NCBI GenBank assembly: GCA_040500365.1
Contig: CP148031.1
Coordinates: 806,001 to 870,000, forward strand
DNA from: Dehalobacter alkaniphilus
GTDB lineage: Bacteria > Bacillota > Desulfitobacteriia > Desulfitobacteriales > Syntrophobotulaceae
Length of the DNA: 64,000 nucleotides
Direction: 5' to 3'
The position numbers and the translations under genes are program-made. Of the stretch, positions 42,214 through 51,040 are shown piece after piece. The notes under the pieces are model-generated. The model was not told the DNA's origin, ran no database searches, and saw only the letters and a program-made list of their open reading frames with translations. Each line of letters begins with the position of its first letter. The first letter of the stretch is position 1.

Positions 42214-43403
42214 TGAGGGTGAAACGGTTCGTCGGTGACAATGTGGCAGATACAATGGGGAAGATTAAACGGGAGCTTGGGCCGGAGGCAGTGATTCTGC
42301 AGACCCGTCAGATTAAAGAAGGAGGATTCCTGGGCTTTTTTGCGCGTACAAAAGTGGAAATTACCGCAGCGATTGAAGAAAGACAGCAAAATTATGCCGC
42401 GATGAAGCCAGCGGAGGATGAACCTGTCAAAGTCGTTAATACGGATGCGATAAAAAAGGCCTATGAAGCTTACAGAGAAAAAGAAAATGAAAACACTAGA
42501 GAGCAGAGTATTTCCGATGATGCCCAGTCCGAAATCAAACAGATGCACAATATTCTAAAAGAAATCAAAGGGCATATCACCAAAGGGGACTTAAGCAGCA
42601 GTGCTGAATCCAAACCCTACTCCCACTGGGTTAATTTTCTGACGGACAGAGGTGCCAGCAGAGAGACTGCCGCTGAGCTGCTCGAACCTATCAGAAACGA
42701 TCTTGCCGAAGACCAGTGGAAAAACAATGCAAAAGTATTTGAACTTTTGAAAAATCAAGTAGAAAGGTTATGTTCAAATACCGAGGTTATCAGGCCTAGC
42801 AAATCCAGGACACTAGTGGTCGCGATGGTAGGACCCACCGGAGTCGGGAAAACAACAACCATTGGGAAGCTTGCAGCCGGTTTCAGTATCATTGAAAGAA
42901 GAAAGGTGGCACTGGTGACTGCCGACACATTCAGAGTAGCGGCGGTCGAACAGCTCAGAACTTTCGGAGAAATCATCGGTGTTCCCGTTGAAGTCGTCAT
43001 GACGCCGGAAGGGTTGAAGGAAGCGATTGATATCCATGCCGACAAAGAACTTATTTTTATTGACACAGCCGGACGCAGTCCACAGCACGACCTTCATATG
43101 GATGAACTGGAAGCTTTTTTGGACAAGGCCAAACCTGACCTGACAATGCTTGTCATGAGTGTCACGACCAATCTGACAGACCAGATGAAAGTCTACGAAA
43201 GGTTCAATGGGTTATCCACGCATCTGATCTTAACAAAGCTGGATGAGAGCTTTTCTCTCGGTTCCATACTTGATCTCCTGGCAAAGACCAATTTGCCTGT
43301 TGCATATTTAACAAACGGACAGAATGTTCCGGATGATATTGATGCAGCTACATCCGAGAAACTAACCCGGTACGTTCTTGGGGAGGATAATCTATATGCA
43401 TGA
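42213..43403 (+). CDS. flhF: Flagellar SRP-type GTPase FlhF
   Basis: Signal-recognition-type GTPase controlling flagellar placement (396 residues). A charged N-terminal B domain (1-115) precedes the NG domains with the G1 loop GPTGVGKTT (207-215), DTFRVAAVEQLR, and DTAGRSPQHD (G3), with TKLDE as G4. The start ATG overlaps the flhA stop by one base. flhG follows, as usual. Confidence 0.95.
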   Translation: MRVKRFVGDNVADTMGKIKRELGPEAVILQTRQIKEGGFLGFFARTKVEITAAIEERQQNYAAMKPAEDEPVKVVNTDAIKKAYEAYREKENENTREQSISDDAQSEIKQMHNILKEIKGHITKGDLSSSAESKPYSHWVNFLTDRGASRETAAELLEPIRNDLAEDQWKNNAKVFELLKNQVERLCSNTEVIRPSKSRTLVVAMVGPTGVGKTTTIGKLAAGFSIIERRKVALVTADTFRVAAVEQLRTFGEIIGVPVEVVMTPEGLKEAIDIHADKELIFIDTAGRSPQHDLHMDELEAFLDKAKPDLTMLVMSVTTNLTDQMKVYERFNGLSTHLILTKLDESFSLGSILDLLAKTNLPVAYLTNGQNVPDDIDAATSEKLTRYVLGEDNLYA

Positions 43404-44262
43404 CCAAGCAAGTATACTCAGGCAGATGGCGAGTGAAAGAGAAGTTGCAATGCCAAGAAATATGCGGGTCATTGCAGTCAGCAGCGGCAAAGGCGGTGTG
43501 GGCAAGACCAGTTTTGTGGTGAACTTGGCGCTTGCTCTGACTGAATACAATTACAGGGTGATTATTCTCGACGGAGATCTTGGACTGGCCAATGTCGATG
43601 TAGCTTTTGGGATCACGCCGAAATACAATATTAAACACCTGCTGACTGGCGAAAAAAGAATTGAAGATATTCTTTACCCGATTGGCAAAGGAATCAAAGT
43701 ATTGCCTGGAGCATCTGGAATGGTAGAGCTCGCAAATTTGGACAGAGGACAGCTGAAAAATGTTCTTGTTAATCTTGGCCGCCTTGAAAAAATGGCAGAT
43801 ATTCTACTGATTGATACCGGAGCGGGTTTAGGACATACCGTACTGAACTTTATCAGCGCGGCGGATGATGTCATTCTCGTTCTGACGCCGGAGCCGCCTT
43901 CCATGACCGATGCTTATGGACTGATCAAATCAATTAAAAGTCCGACCGGGAAAGTGAATCTCAACATTGTGGTGAATCGGGTTAAGAGTGAGGCAGAAGC
44001 CAAGCAGGCCTATGAAAGACTGGAGCATGCGGTTACGAAGTTTTTGGGTATGCCCATCAGTTTATTGGGATGGGTTTACGACGACCCATCAGTCGGACGT
44101 TCCGTGATGGAACAGAAGCCGGTCGGGTTATCGGATCCTGATAGTTATGCCTATCGCTGCGTGCAATGGATCGCCGGAAATGTTGCAGGCGTATATATGC
44201 AGCCTCCGACTCAAAGCAGCGGAATCAGAGGATTTATTTCTTCTCTACTAAAATTGAAATAA
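43396..44262 (+). CDS. flhG: MinD-type ATPase FlhG (FleN/YlxH)
   Basis: ParA/MinD-family ATPase that sets flagellar number together with FlhF (288 residues). The deviant Walker A is GKGGVGKTS (31-39), LDGDLGLANVDVAFG follows, and ILLIDTGAG carries the Walker B Asp. GGGGAGG (43380-43386) selects ATG 43396 over an upstream start. It overlaps the end of flhF by eight bases. Confidence 0.94.
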   Translation: MHDQASILRQMASEREVAMPRNMRVIAVSSGKGGVGKTSFVVNLALALTEYNYRVIILDGDLGLANVDVAFGITPKYNIKHLLTGEKRIEDILYPIGKGIKVLPGASGMVELANLDRGQLKNVLVNLGRLEKMADILLIDTGAGLGHTVLNFISAADDVILVLTPEPPSMTDAYGLIKSIKSPTGKVNLNIVVNRVKSEAEAKQAYERLEHAVTKFLGMPISLLGWVYDDPSVGRSVMEQKPVGLSDPDSYAYRCVQWIAGNVAGVYMQPPTQSSGIRGFISSLLKLK

Positions 44263-44332
44263 TGAATTAAGATAACGTCAGACATCAAACGATGTGACTA
44301 GCCTGGTCAGAGCTATTTGGGGAGTGATGAAG

Positions 44333-44977
44333 ATGCTTTATAAAGACAAAATATATGAAGGCTTAAGTGTCCAAATTGTTGTCCCTGAAGGAGAATATCA
44401 GGGCAGATATAAGACCAGGGTAGAAGAGGTTGGGCAAAAAATCATAACCATCGGGGTACCGGTCGCTGGCGGCCAGTTTATTCCGCTTCGAGAGGGAACA
44501 CAGCTGGAAGTGGTATTTGTCGACGACCTGTCGGCGTATTCCTTTTCGACCGTCCTGATCAAAAGGTTTTCTGTTCCTATTCCAACGTTTATCATCGAAT
44601 TTCCCGAGAAAATATCCAAAGTTCAAAGAAGAAAATATGTCAGAGTCCAGGTGGTTAGGCCTCTCCAATACAGGATAGTGGAGAGAAACGGTTTAGGGAT
44701 AGAGCAGAAAGGATTTATGCATGATTTGAGTGGCGGCGGTTTGCTTTTTCACGCTAGAGAATCCATACCTGAAAAGACACCGGTTTTGGTGGAGCCTGTC
44801 ATCGGGGATACGCCGATGCAGATTCCGGCAATTGTCGTTCGCTGCATGAAAGAAGAAGAAAAAGATTCTTATCTGGTTTCTGCGGAGTTTTATGAGATTT
44901 CTGAAAAAACGCGTGATAAAATTATTACCTATGTGTTTGAGCTGCAACGAGAAATGCGTAAGAAAGGACTGGTTTGA
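44333..44977 (+). CDS. PilZ-domain flagellar brake protein (YcgR-like)
   Basis: A 214-residue protein with an N-terminal YcgR-like beta domain and a C-terminal PilZ domain. The c-di-GMP-binding residues are visible: RRKYVR (RxxxR) near 104-109 and DLSGGGLLF (DxSxxG) near 133-141. Such proteins slow or bias the motor when c-di-GMP is high. GGGGAG (44319-44324) fits ATG 44333; ATG 44327 is closer than usual. It overlaps nothing upstream but is four bases into cheC only if TTG 44974 is used. Confidence 0.88.
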   Translation: MLYKDKIYEGLSVQIVVPEGEYQGRYKTRVEEVGQKIITIGVPVAGGQFIPLREGTQLEVVFVDDLSAYSFSTVLIKRFSVPIPTFIIEFPEKISKVQRRKYVRVQVVRPLQYRIVERNGLGIEQKGFMHDLSGGGLLFHARESIPEKTPVLVEPVIGDTPMQIPAIVVRCMKEEEKDSYLVSAEFYEISEKTRDKIITYVFELQREMRKKGLV

Positions 44978-44979
44978 AC

Positions 44980-45576
44980 ATGGAGATATCTGCAATCAGG
45001 CTGGAAGCTTTAAAGGAAATTGGAAATATAGGTTCCGGGCATGCGGCAACATCACTTTCTAAACTGCTGCAGGCAAGAATAGACATGTCCGTGCCGAAAG
45101 TATGGCTTGTCCCGCTCGAAAAACTCGGCGAGGCGCTCGGTGAATACGATACCGTCCAGGTGGCCCTTTATCTGAAAGTCGAGGGGGACGCACCCGGAAA
45201 GGCTATTTTTGTCCTCCCGATTGAAAGTGCCAGGGTCATAGCCCAAAAACTGCTTTCACTTCCGGAACGTCCGGATATCTTCAGTGACGAAATGGCGCAG
45301 TCGGCGCTGCAGGAAGTCGGAAATATTCTGGTCAGTTCCTTCATCATCGCATTGTCCAAGTTTTCCGGAGTCCTCCTGCATCCGTCAATTCCGGCCATGG
45401 CCATTGACATGGTCGGCGCGATTATTGACGGTGTCCTGCTGGAAGAAGGAATAATCGATGACGACGTTTTAATCATTGATACGAAATTATCCGGGGTTAA
45501 AGAAGTGGAAGGGAAATTTTTCTTTATTCCGAGTAAAGGTTCTCTTGATAAATTATTGGGAGTATTTGGTATATGA
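44980..45576 (+). CDS. cheC: CheY-P phosphatase CheC
   Basis: CheC dephosphorylates CheY and is regulated by CheD (198 residues). Both phosphatase helices carry the E-x-x-N pair: LKEIGNIGSGHAATSLSKLL near 10-29 and SALQEVGNILVSSF near 107-120. ATG 44980 overlaps little with the pilZ gene (TTG 44974 is a possible earlier start). cheD overlaps it by four bases. Confidence 0.93.
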   Translation: MEISAIRLEALKEIGNIGSGHAATSLSKLLQARIDMSVPKVWLVPLEKLGEALGEYDTVQVALYLKVEGDAPGKAIFVLPIESARVIAQKLLSLPERPDIFSDEMAQSALQEVGNILVSSFIIALSKFSGVLLHPSIPAMAIDMVGAIIDGVLLEEGIIDDDVLIIDTKLSGVKEVEGKFFFIPSKGSLDKLLGVFGI

Positions 45577-46055
45577 GCAAGACAATCATTGTAGGAATGG
45601 CTGATTACAAAGTGGAAAAGGCTCCTGACAAGCTGATGACGGCAGGCCTGGGTTCGTGTATCGGGGTATGTGTTTATGATTCGTTATCCCAGATTGGGGG
45701 AATGGCCCATATCATGCTTCCCAATTCTTTGGAGAGCCTTCAGGGCAATCCGATGAAGTATGCCGATACATGCCTGACCATGATGCTCGAGGAAATGTTT
45801 AAGCTTGGGGTTATAAAATCGAGACTCAAAGCCAAAATGGCCGGTGGGGCTCAGATGTTTTCGTTTGGGAATAAGGCACCGCTCTTGAAAATTGGGGAGC
45901 GCAACGCCCAGTCAGTGGAACAGGAATTAAAAAAGTCCGGGATTCCGCTGCTCGTCCACGATGTTGGCGGCAACTTCGGGCGAACGATCACTTTTGACAT
46001 TCAATCCGGCGATTTGCATGTGAGGACCATTAACCATGGGGAAAAGGTGATCTGA
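45573..46055 (+). CDS. cheD: Chemoreceptor deamidase CheD
   Basis: A 160-residue receptor glutamine deamidase and CheC partner. Catalytic Cys in GLGSCIGVCVYD near 26-37 and His in GMAHIMLPNS, with Thr in the KMAGGAQMF region, match the family. Translationally coupled to cheC. Confidence 0.94.
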   Translation: MSKTIIVGMADYKVEKAPDKLMTAGLGSCIGVCVYDSLSQIGGMAHIMLPNSLESLQGNPMKYADTCLTMMLEEMFKLGVIKSRLKAKMAGGAQMFSFGNKAPLLKIGERNAQSVEQELKKSGIPLLVHDVGGNFGRTITFDIQSGDLHVRTINHGEKVI

Positions 46056-46471
46056 TGGCAGAGCCAGAAAAAATACTTGAAAAAAACGCATTTGGATTAT
46101 CAGTTATCAGCGCCGGAATCGTTCTGGTATTCTCCATATTCAACGGTTATCGTTATCCTGCTATCATACTACGAACCGTGCTGGCTTTTTTATTTATTTA
46201 TCTTTTGGGCAAAGGGCTTATTCTGTTATGGAACAAGGCCTCTCCTCCGGTCAAAGAAGAAAAAACACCTTCCAAAATTGATATCTTCCTTGGGGATACT
46301 GAAAGTCAGGACGAGAACGCCCCGAATAAGACGGGGCAGCCTGCAGAGAGCCTTCTGTCGCTAAAAAAACGGGTTCCGGGCCAAATCAACAACCAGATCA
46401 TGGATCATTTACCGGATGCCGCGGCCAGAGCGGAGATTGTCAGAAAAATGGGTTGGGGCGATGATCAGTAA
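46055..46471 (+). CDS. Unknown two-segment membrane protein between cheD and sigma28
   Basis: A 138-residue protein, not recognised at the sequence level. Two membrane segments lie near 13-31 and 36-54 (FGLSVISAGIVLVFSIF; IILRTVLAFLFIYLLGKGL), followed by a charged cytoplasmic tail. In Bacillus subtilis a small gene also lies next to sigD, but homology cannot be claimed here. The start overlaps the cheD stop (TGATG). Confidence 0.65.
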   Translation: MAEPEKILEKNAFGLSVISAGIVLVFSIFNGYRYPAIILRTVLAFLFIYLLGKGLILLWNKASPPVKEEKTPSKIDIFLGDTESQDENAPNKTGQPAESLLSLKKRVPGQINNQIMDHLPDAAARAEIVRKMGWGDDQ

Positions 46472-46486
46472 GGAGGTGTATACTGC

Positions 46487-47239
46487 ATGTATAAAGGACA
46501 ATATGATACACCCAAACAAGCTGTATGGACAGAAGAGCATTTAGAGAAATTCTTGCCGCTCGTGAAAAGGATTGCAGGCCGGCTGGCCATGTCTCTGCCA
46601 GAACATATTGATCAGGAGGACTTATTTGGTTACGGCGTATTTGGCTTGCTGGATGCGCTTCAAAGATTTGACCCTTCTCGCGGCGTAAAATTTGAAACGT
46701 ATGCAACGTTACGAATCAGAGGTTCGATTATTGATGGATTAAGAACGATGGATTGGGTTCCGCATTCAGCGCGCCAGAAGGTCAAGCAGGTTACGCAGGG
46801 TTATGCCCGGCTGGAAAACCAACTCGGACGCAGCCCAACCCTGGAAGAAGCAGCTCGGCACCTCGATATTTCCGTTGAGGAATTGAATGCCACCCTGCTG
46901 CAGGGACAGTATATGACACTCGTGTCGCTTGAAGATGTCAATTCCAACGATAACGAGGACATCACCAGTTCACCTCTTGATCTGATTATTGACCCGAGCT
47001 CACAGGATTCGTTTGGCCAGATCGAAAAAGAGGAACAGAAACAGATTTTGACGGAAGCCATTGAGAGATTATCGGAGAAAGAGAAGCTGGTGGTCGCTTT
47101 ATATTATCGGGAAGAACTGACTTTAAAAGAGATATCGGCGGTGATGAATTTATCAGAATCACGGATCTCACAAATTCATTCTCAGGCCATCTTACGATTA
47201 CGAGGCTATCTGGGAAGACAGAAAAAGAATATTTTCTAA
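46487..47239 (+). CDS. fliA: RNA polymerase sigma factor for flagellar genes (sigma28, FliA/SigD)
   Basis: Transcription factor for late flagellar genes (250 residues). Region 2 contains LFGYGVFGLLDALQRFDPSR and FETYATLRIRGSIIDGLRTM, region 3 QKVKQVTQGYARLENQLGR, and region 4 REELTLKEISAVMNLSESRI. It lacks region 1.1, typical of the FliA group. AAGGAGGTG precedes ATG 46487. No anti-sigma factor flgM is in the window. Confidence 0.95.
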   Translation: MYKGQYDTPKQAVWTEEHLEKFLPLVKRIAGRLAMSLPEHIDQEDLFGYGVFGLLDALQRFDPSRGVKFETYATLRIRGSIIDGLRTMDWVPHSARQKVKQVTQGYARLENQLGRSPTLEEAARHLDISVEELNATLLQGQYMTLVSLEDVNSNDNEDITSSPLDLIIDPSSQDSFGQIEKEEQKQILTEAIERLSEKEKLVVALYYREELTLKEISAVMNLSESRISQIHSQAILRLRGYLGRQKKNIF

Positions 47240-47268
47240 ACCATTTTGGAGGACAAAATGGTTTTTTT
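47239..47268 (+). terminator. Terminator directly after the sigma28 gene
   Basis: AACCATTTTG (47239-47248) pairs perfectly with CAAAATGGTT (47254-47263) around a GAGGA loop, followed by a T-run. It begins at the last base of the sigma28 stop codon, so it should end much of the long operon's transcription. Confidence 0.88.
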
Positions 47269-47281
47269 ATTTGGCAGAAAC

Positions 47282-47309
47282 TAAAGTTCGGGTCAAAGTT
47301 CGCCGATAT
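47282..47309 (+). promoter_or_regulatory. Consensus sigma28 promoter upstream of fliK
   Basis: TAAA (47282-47285), a 16-base spacer, then GCCGATAT (47302-47309). Both boxes match the Bacillus sigmaD consensus exactly. It lies 31 bases upstream of fliK and just after the sigma28 terminator, so it should drive fliK-flgD-flgE-flgF-flgB-flgG-cheW. Confidence 0.85.
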
Positions 47310-47339
47310 ATTAAATAACAGTATACAGGAGGTGAAAGG

Positions 47340-48677
47340 ATGAATGTAGCGAATGTTTTGACGCCTGTAAATGTTGAAGGAACAAAAACTGATTCTGCAG
47401 CAGGAAAAGAAGGTAAGGGCATTGACCAGAACAACCTTCTGTTTGCGCTTTTTATGCAGAAATTGAATCCTTCCAACAAGGCTGATAAACAAATTCTTGG
47501 AGAATTGGCGGAAGCCGGTCCGGATTCCGATTCAGGAGAAGTCACCATTTCTGACGGGACTGTTTCGGAACTGAGCACGTATCTGCAAATTCTTCAAAAC
47601 CTATTTCCGGCTGGCATGGAGGCCACTTCCGGATCAAATGGAGATCAAAATAGTTCCCTGGTATCAGGTTTAGCACTGAAAGGAAACGATGCTGCCTGGA
47701 TGATGCTCGGACAAGCCTTGGAAGAAGTTCTTTCCTCGGGCGCAGGGCAAGCCAATAAGACTATGACCAATGGCGAAGGTTTACACCTCGGGAACTACCT
47801 GCAGGCTTTCGGACTTAAAGGGATTTCTGGTTCGACGGCCGATTCTCTCGATCCAGCGGAGTTGGATGATATATTAGGATATTTAAAAGAGCTCTCTGGG
47901 AAGATTGTTTCACAAAAAAACCAGAATAATCAAGCAACAGAACCTTTGGATACGAATGCGAAGCTGCTCAACTGGCTGACTGACAAATTGTCTCTGATTC
48001 AAGATAAGAACGGAGCGGACAATTCTGCCGCAACAGCCCAGGAGACAACCACTCAGAATAGCCTGAGCGGCGTTACAGCGGCGGACGATTCTGCAGAAAA
48101 CAAGCAGAATTCATCTTCTTCGGGAAACAACTCTCAAAACTATTTGATGGACAGCTCAACAGATCCGAACCAGATACTGGTTTCAGGAAACAGGACTGAT
48201 GGTACTCTTGCCAGTTCGGCGATTGATGTAAGCAGTGTCAAGGCAGGATTGCTCAATCCAGGTGCGGTTTGGGACCAGGTTCTGGGCATCCTGAACAAAC
48301 AGGATCTGAATTCTCAGGAGATTAAGGAACTCTCCATTCAGTTGCAGCCGCAGGACCTTGGGAAGCTGAATGTATCCATGAAGCTTGAAAATGGGCAACT
48401 GCATCTGATTATCAATGCTTCTGAACAAGCTACGGGATCGTTGCTTCAGAACAATCTGCAGGATTTGCGGAACGGCCTGGCGCAGATCGGCGTTTCGTGC
48501 GGAACCCTTGAAATGGGTTACCGCCAGAATGGCCAGCAGTCTTCACAGGACAGGAATAACTACCGCAGTCAGGAAACAGCCTTAACTTTTCAAGAAGAAG
48601 CAAGCACGATGTTACCGGTATTTACGTCTTACCTGACTTCAAATATACAGGGTAATAGAATTAATGTCAGTGTCTGA
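47340..48677 (+). CDS. fliK: Flagellar hook-length control protein FliK
   Basis: Measures hook length and triggers the FlhB switch (445 residues). The low-complexity N-terminal and middle part is rich in Asn, Ser and Gln. The conserved C-terminal domain (about 330-420) reads LSIQLQPQDLGKLNVSMKLE and the SLLQNNLQDLRNGLAQIGV stretch. ATG 47340 follows AGGAGGTGAAAGG. Confidence 0.9.
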   Translation: MNVANVLTPVNVEGTKTDSAAGKEGKGIDQNNLLFALFMQKLNPSNKADKQILGELAEAGPDSDSGEVTISDGTVSELSTYLQILQNLFPAGMEATSGSNGDQNSSLVSGLALKGNDAAWMMLGQALEEVLSSGAGQANKTMTNGEGLHLGNYLQAFGLKGISGSTADSLDPAELDDILGYLKELSGKIVSQKNQNNQATEPLDTNAKLLNWLTDKLSLIQDKNGADNSAATAQETTTQNSLSGVTAADDSAENKQNSSSSGNNSQNYLMDSSTDPNQILVSGNRTDGTLASSAIDVSSVKAGLLNPGAVWDQVLGILNKQDLNSQEIKELSIQLQPQDLGKLNVSMKLENGQLHLIINASEQATGSLLQNNLQDLRNGLAQIGVSCGTLEMGYRQNGQQSSQDRNNYRSQETALTFQEEASTMLPVFTSYLTSNIQGNRINVSV

Positions 48678-48692
48678 AACGAGGAGGAAATC

Positions 48693-49145
48693 ATGACAAG
48701 CGTTTATAATGTAACCGGCACAACTCCGGATACAGCCACAAACGTCAGCACCAGCAGTACTGACGGTGCTACCTTGGATAAACAGGCCTTTCTTCAACTT
48801 TTGATTGCTCAGCTGCAAAACCAGGATCCGATGTCTCCGACAGATAATACCCAGTTCGTTGCCCAGCTTGCCCAGTTCAGTTCCCTCGAGCAGCTCTCGA
48901 ACATGTCAACAGCCATGACGGAACTGAAAGAAAGCCTGGTTACTTTGAACAGCCAGTCTCTTCTGACTCAGGGAGCGGCCATGATCGGCAAACAGGTAAC
49001 CTGGACTGACAGTGCTGGAGCATCGCAGAGCGGAACGGTCACTTCGGTAAAATGGTCCGATGGTTCGCTGGCCCTGGTGGTCGGGGACGCTGAATTGTCT
49101 TTAGAGGATATTACAGAGATCAAAGGCTCCACTACTGCACCGTAA
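48693..49145 (+). CDS. flgD: Hook cap protein FlgD
   Basis: Scaffold needed for hook assembly (150 residues). The N-terminal signature is LDKQAFLQLLIAQLQNQDPM followed by TPTDNTQFVAQLAQFSSLEQ-type residues. It is a short form without the large C-terminal fibronectin-like domain of enteric FlgD. GAGGAGG precedes ATG 48693. Confidence 0.93.
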   Translation: MTSVYNVTGTTPDTATNVSTSSTDGATLDKQAFLQLLIAQLQNQDPMSPTDNTQFVAQLAQFSSLEQLSNMSTAMTELKESLVTLNSQSLLTQGAAMIGKQVTWTDSAGASQSGTVTSVKWSDGSLALVVGDAELSLEDITEIKGSTTAP

Positions 49146-49218
49146 GCAAAAAACAAAGAAAATGCGTTTGATCAGAACAACTTTTGAATAAAATTGAACT
49201 AACAGGAGGAAACGCCTT

Positions 49219-50160
49219 ATGATGCGTTCACTATATTCCGCAATTACGGGTTTAAGAAATCACCAGACCGCGATGGACGTGATTGGTAACAATATCGCCA
49301 ATGTCAACACGAGTGGATATAAAAGAGAAAGAGCCAGTTTTGCGACAATGCTCGGGCAGGCTTCCCAAGGAGCTTCAGCTCCAAGCCTAGCCACTGCGGG
49401 CAATCCTTCAACAGCAACGATAGGGGGGACCAATGGCATTACAATAGGTCTCGGCAGCGTGCTTGGATCCGTCGATAAGATTATGACGCAGGGAAGCTCT
49501 TCCTATACCGGCAAACCGACAGATATGATGATCCAGGGAGAAGGAATGTTTGTTGTTGAGATTGGGCCAAACACCTATTATACCCGAACCGGAAATTTTG
49601 ATCTTGATGAAAACGGTATGCTGGTCGATACGAACACAGGAGCGAAAGTCCAAGGGTATCTGAATGGAGATTATGCATTAGCTGATAATACGAATGATCA
49701 TTTTCCTTCAACAACCGATTATGATATGACCACGTTGTCCGATATCATTATTCAGCAGGGAGAGACGTATCAGATCGGTGGTACTGATTATACGCTGGAA
49801 AGCTACGGGATTGATTCCAAAGGCGTCGTTACCGGAGTCTTCACGGATGTAACGGGCAATTCTGTCAGCCGTGAAATGTTTAAGCTGGCCCTTGCTACGT
49901 TCAACAATGAAGGCGGACTGAATTATGAGGGGAACAACTTCTATACACAAAGCAACAACTCAGGTGACGTTGAACTCGGGGTTGCAGGCAGTGGCGACAA
50001 GGGCGATATCATGACATCATACCTTGAAATGTCCAACGTTGACCTTTCCCAGGAGTTCACGGACATGATTGTAACCCAGCGCGGCTTTCAGGCTAACTCC
50101 AGAGTAATTACAGTTTCCGACACCCTGCTTGAAGAACTGATCAACCTGAAACGCAGCTAA
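49219..50160 (+). CDS. flgE: Flagellar hook protein FlgE
   Basis: A rod/hook family protein (313 residues). N-terminal MMRSLYSAITGLRNHQTAMD with NNIANVNTSGYKRERASFAT, and C-terminal VDLSQEFTDMIVTQRGFQAN. Position right after flgD and the length are those of the short clostridial hook proteins. FlgG-like rod proteins share these ends, so the hook call rests on order. GGAGG precedes ATG 49219. Confidence 0.88.
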   Translation: MMRSLYSAITGLRNHQTAMDVIGNNIANVNTSGYKRERASFATMLGQASQGASAPSLATAGNPSTATIGGTNGITIGLGSVLGSVDKIMTQGSSSYTGKPTDMMIQGEGMFVVEIGPNTYYTRTGNFDLDENGMLVDTNTGAKVQGYLNGDYALADNTNDHFPSTTDYDMTTLSDIIIQQGETYQIGGTDYTLESYGIDSKGVVTGVFTDVTGNSVSREMFKLALATFNNEGGLNYEGNNFYTQSNNSGDVELGVAGSGDKGDIMTSYLEMSNVDLSQEFTDMIVTQRGFQANSRVITVSDTLLEELINLKRS

Positions 50161-50219
50161 GAATGAAGGATATTTGTCGTTGACGGAGAACTATTAAGCG
50201 GTAAAGGAGATTGCGAACG

Positions 50220-51038
50220 ATGAAGTTGTCAACGGAATACTTGCAAACGCTTCAGGATCGTATCGATATAATTGGCAGCAATCTGGCCAATGCCAGCACG
50301 ACAGGTTTCAAGGAGCAGCTGCTGTCCATCGAAGAGTGTTACGACGTTCAAGACAGAAGTAATACGATGGCACAGTACGGCGGTATGCCTGTGACGCAAA
50401 ATCCGGTAATTCACATCAATCAATACGATGGAAACCGCATCAATTTTACTCAAGGGTCTCTGGTGGGTACCGGGAATCCTTTGGACCTCGTGATCTACGG
50501 AGATGGATTTTTTCGGGTGAAAACCGCGGACGGAAAGCTTGGCTATACACGGTCAGGGGTTTTCGGTGTCGATGCTGCCGGAAACCTGGTTAACAACGAA
50601 GGCATGCTGCTTGAACCGAAGGTGACAGTTCCGGACAATGTGACGGACATCAGTGTTAACAGCGATGGTACCATCTATGGCGTACGGACAGCGGCAGAAA
50701 ATGCGGATACGACTGTCCTTACTGGGGAAGAGAAAAACCAGAGCAACATCGTCACCCTGGGCAAGATTTCTGTTTTCCGCTTTACGAATTCCGATGGCTT
50801 AGAACAGGCTGGAAACAATGTCTTTTTTGCAACCGAAGCCTCGGGCGAGGCGACTGCAGGGGTCCCTGGGAAAGACGGATTTGGCGTCATTAAGAGCGCG
50901 ATGCTGGAAAGATCCAATACGAATCTATTAACGGCGATGACTGATCTTATACGGATCCAGAGAGCATATCAGGTGGATGTCAGGATTACGCAGGACGAGG
51001 ATGAGATGACGGTCCAAACCATTGCGATGAGGAGATGA
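50220..51038 (+). CDS. flgF: Rod-type protein FlgF/FlgG
   Basis: A 272-residue flagellar rod/hook family protein. The N-terminal DIIGSNLANASTTGFKEQLL and C-terminal SNTNLLTAMTDLIRIQRAYQ are the family ends; the middle includes a FLG-type beta domain (VIYGDGFFRVKTADGKLGYT). AAAGGAGA sits nine bases before ATG 50220. It overlaps flgB by four bases (ATGA) if flgB starts at 51035. FlgF is the more likely name, as a better FlgG follows. Confidence 0.8.
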   Translation: MKLSTEYLQTLQDRIDIIGSNLANASTTGFKEQLLSIEECYDVQDRSNTMAQYGGMPVTQNPVIHINQYDGNRINFTQGSLVGTGNPLDLVIYGDGFFRVKTADGKLGYTRSGVFGVDAAGNLVNNEGMLLEPKVTVPDNVTDISVNSDGTIYGVRTAAENADTTVLTGEEKNQSNIVTLGKISVFRFTNSDGLEQAGNNVFFATEASGEATAGVPGKDGFGVIKSAMLERSNTNLLTAMTDLIRIQRAYQVDVRITQDEDEMTVQTIAMRR

Positions 51039-51040
51039 GT

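Noticed and set aside
44263..44332. Promoter between flhG and the PilZ gene
   Set aside because: No -10/-35 or sigma28 elements of usable quality; the PilZ gene is probably read from upstream.
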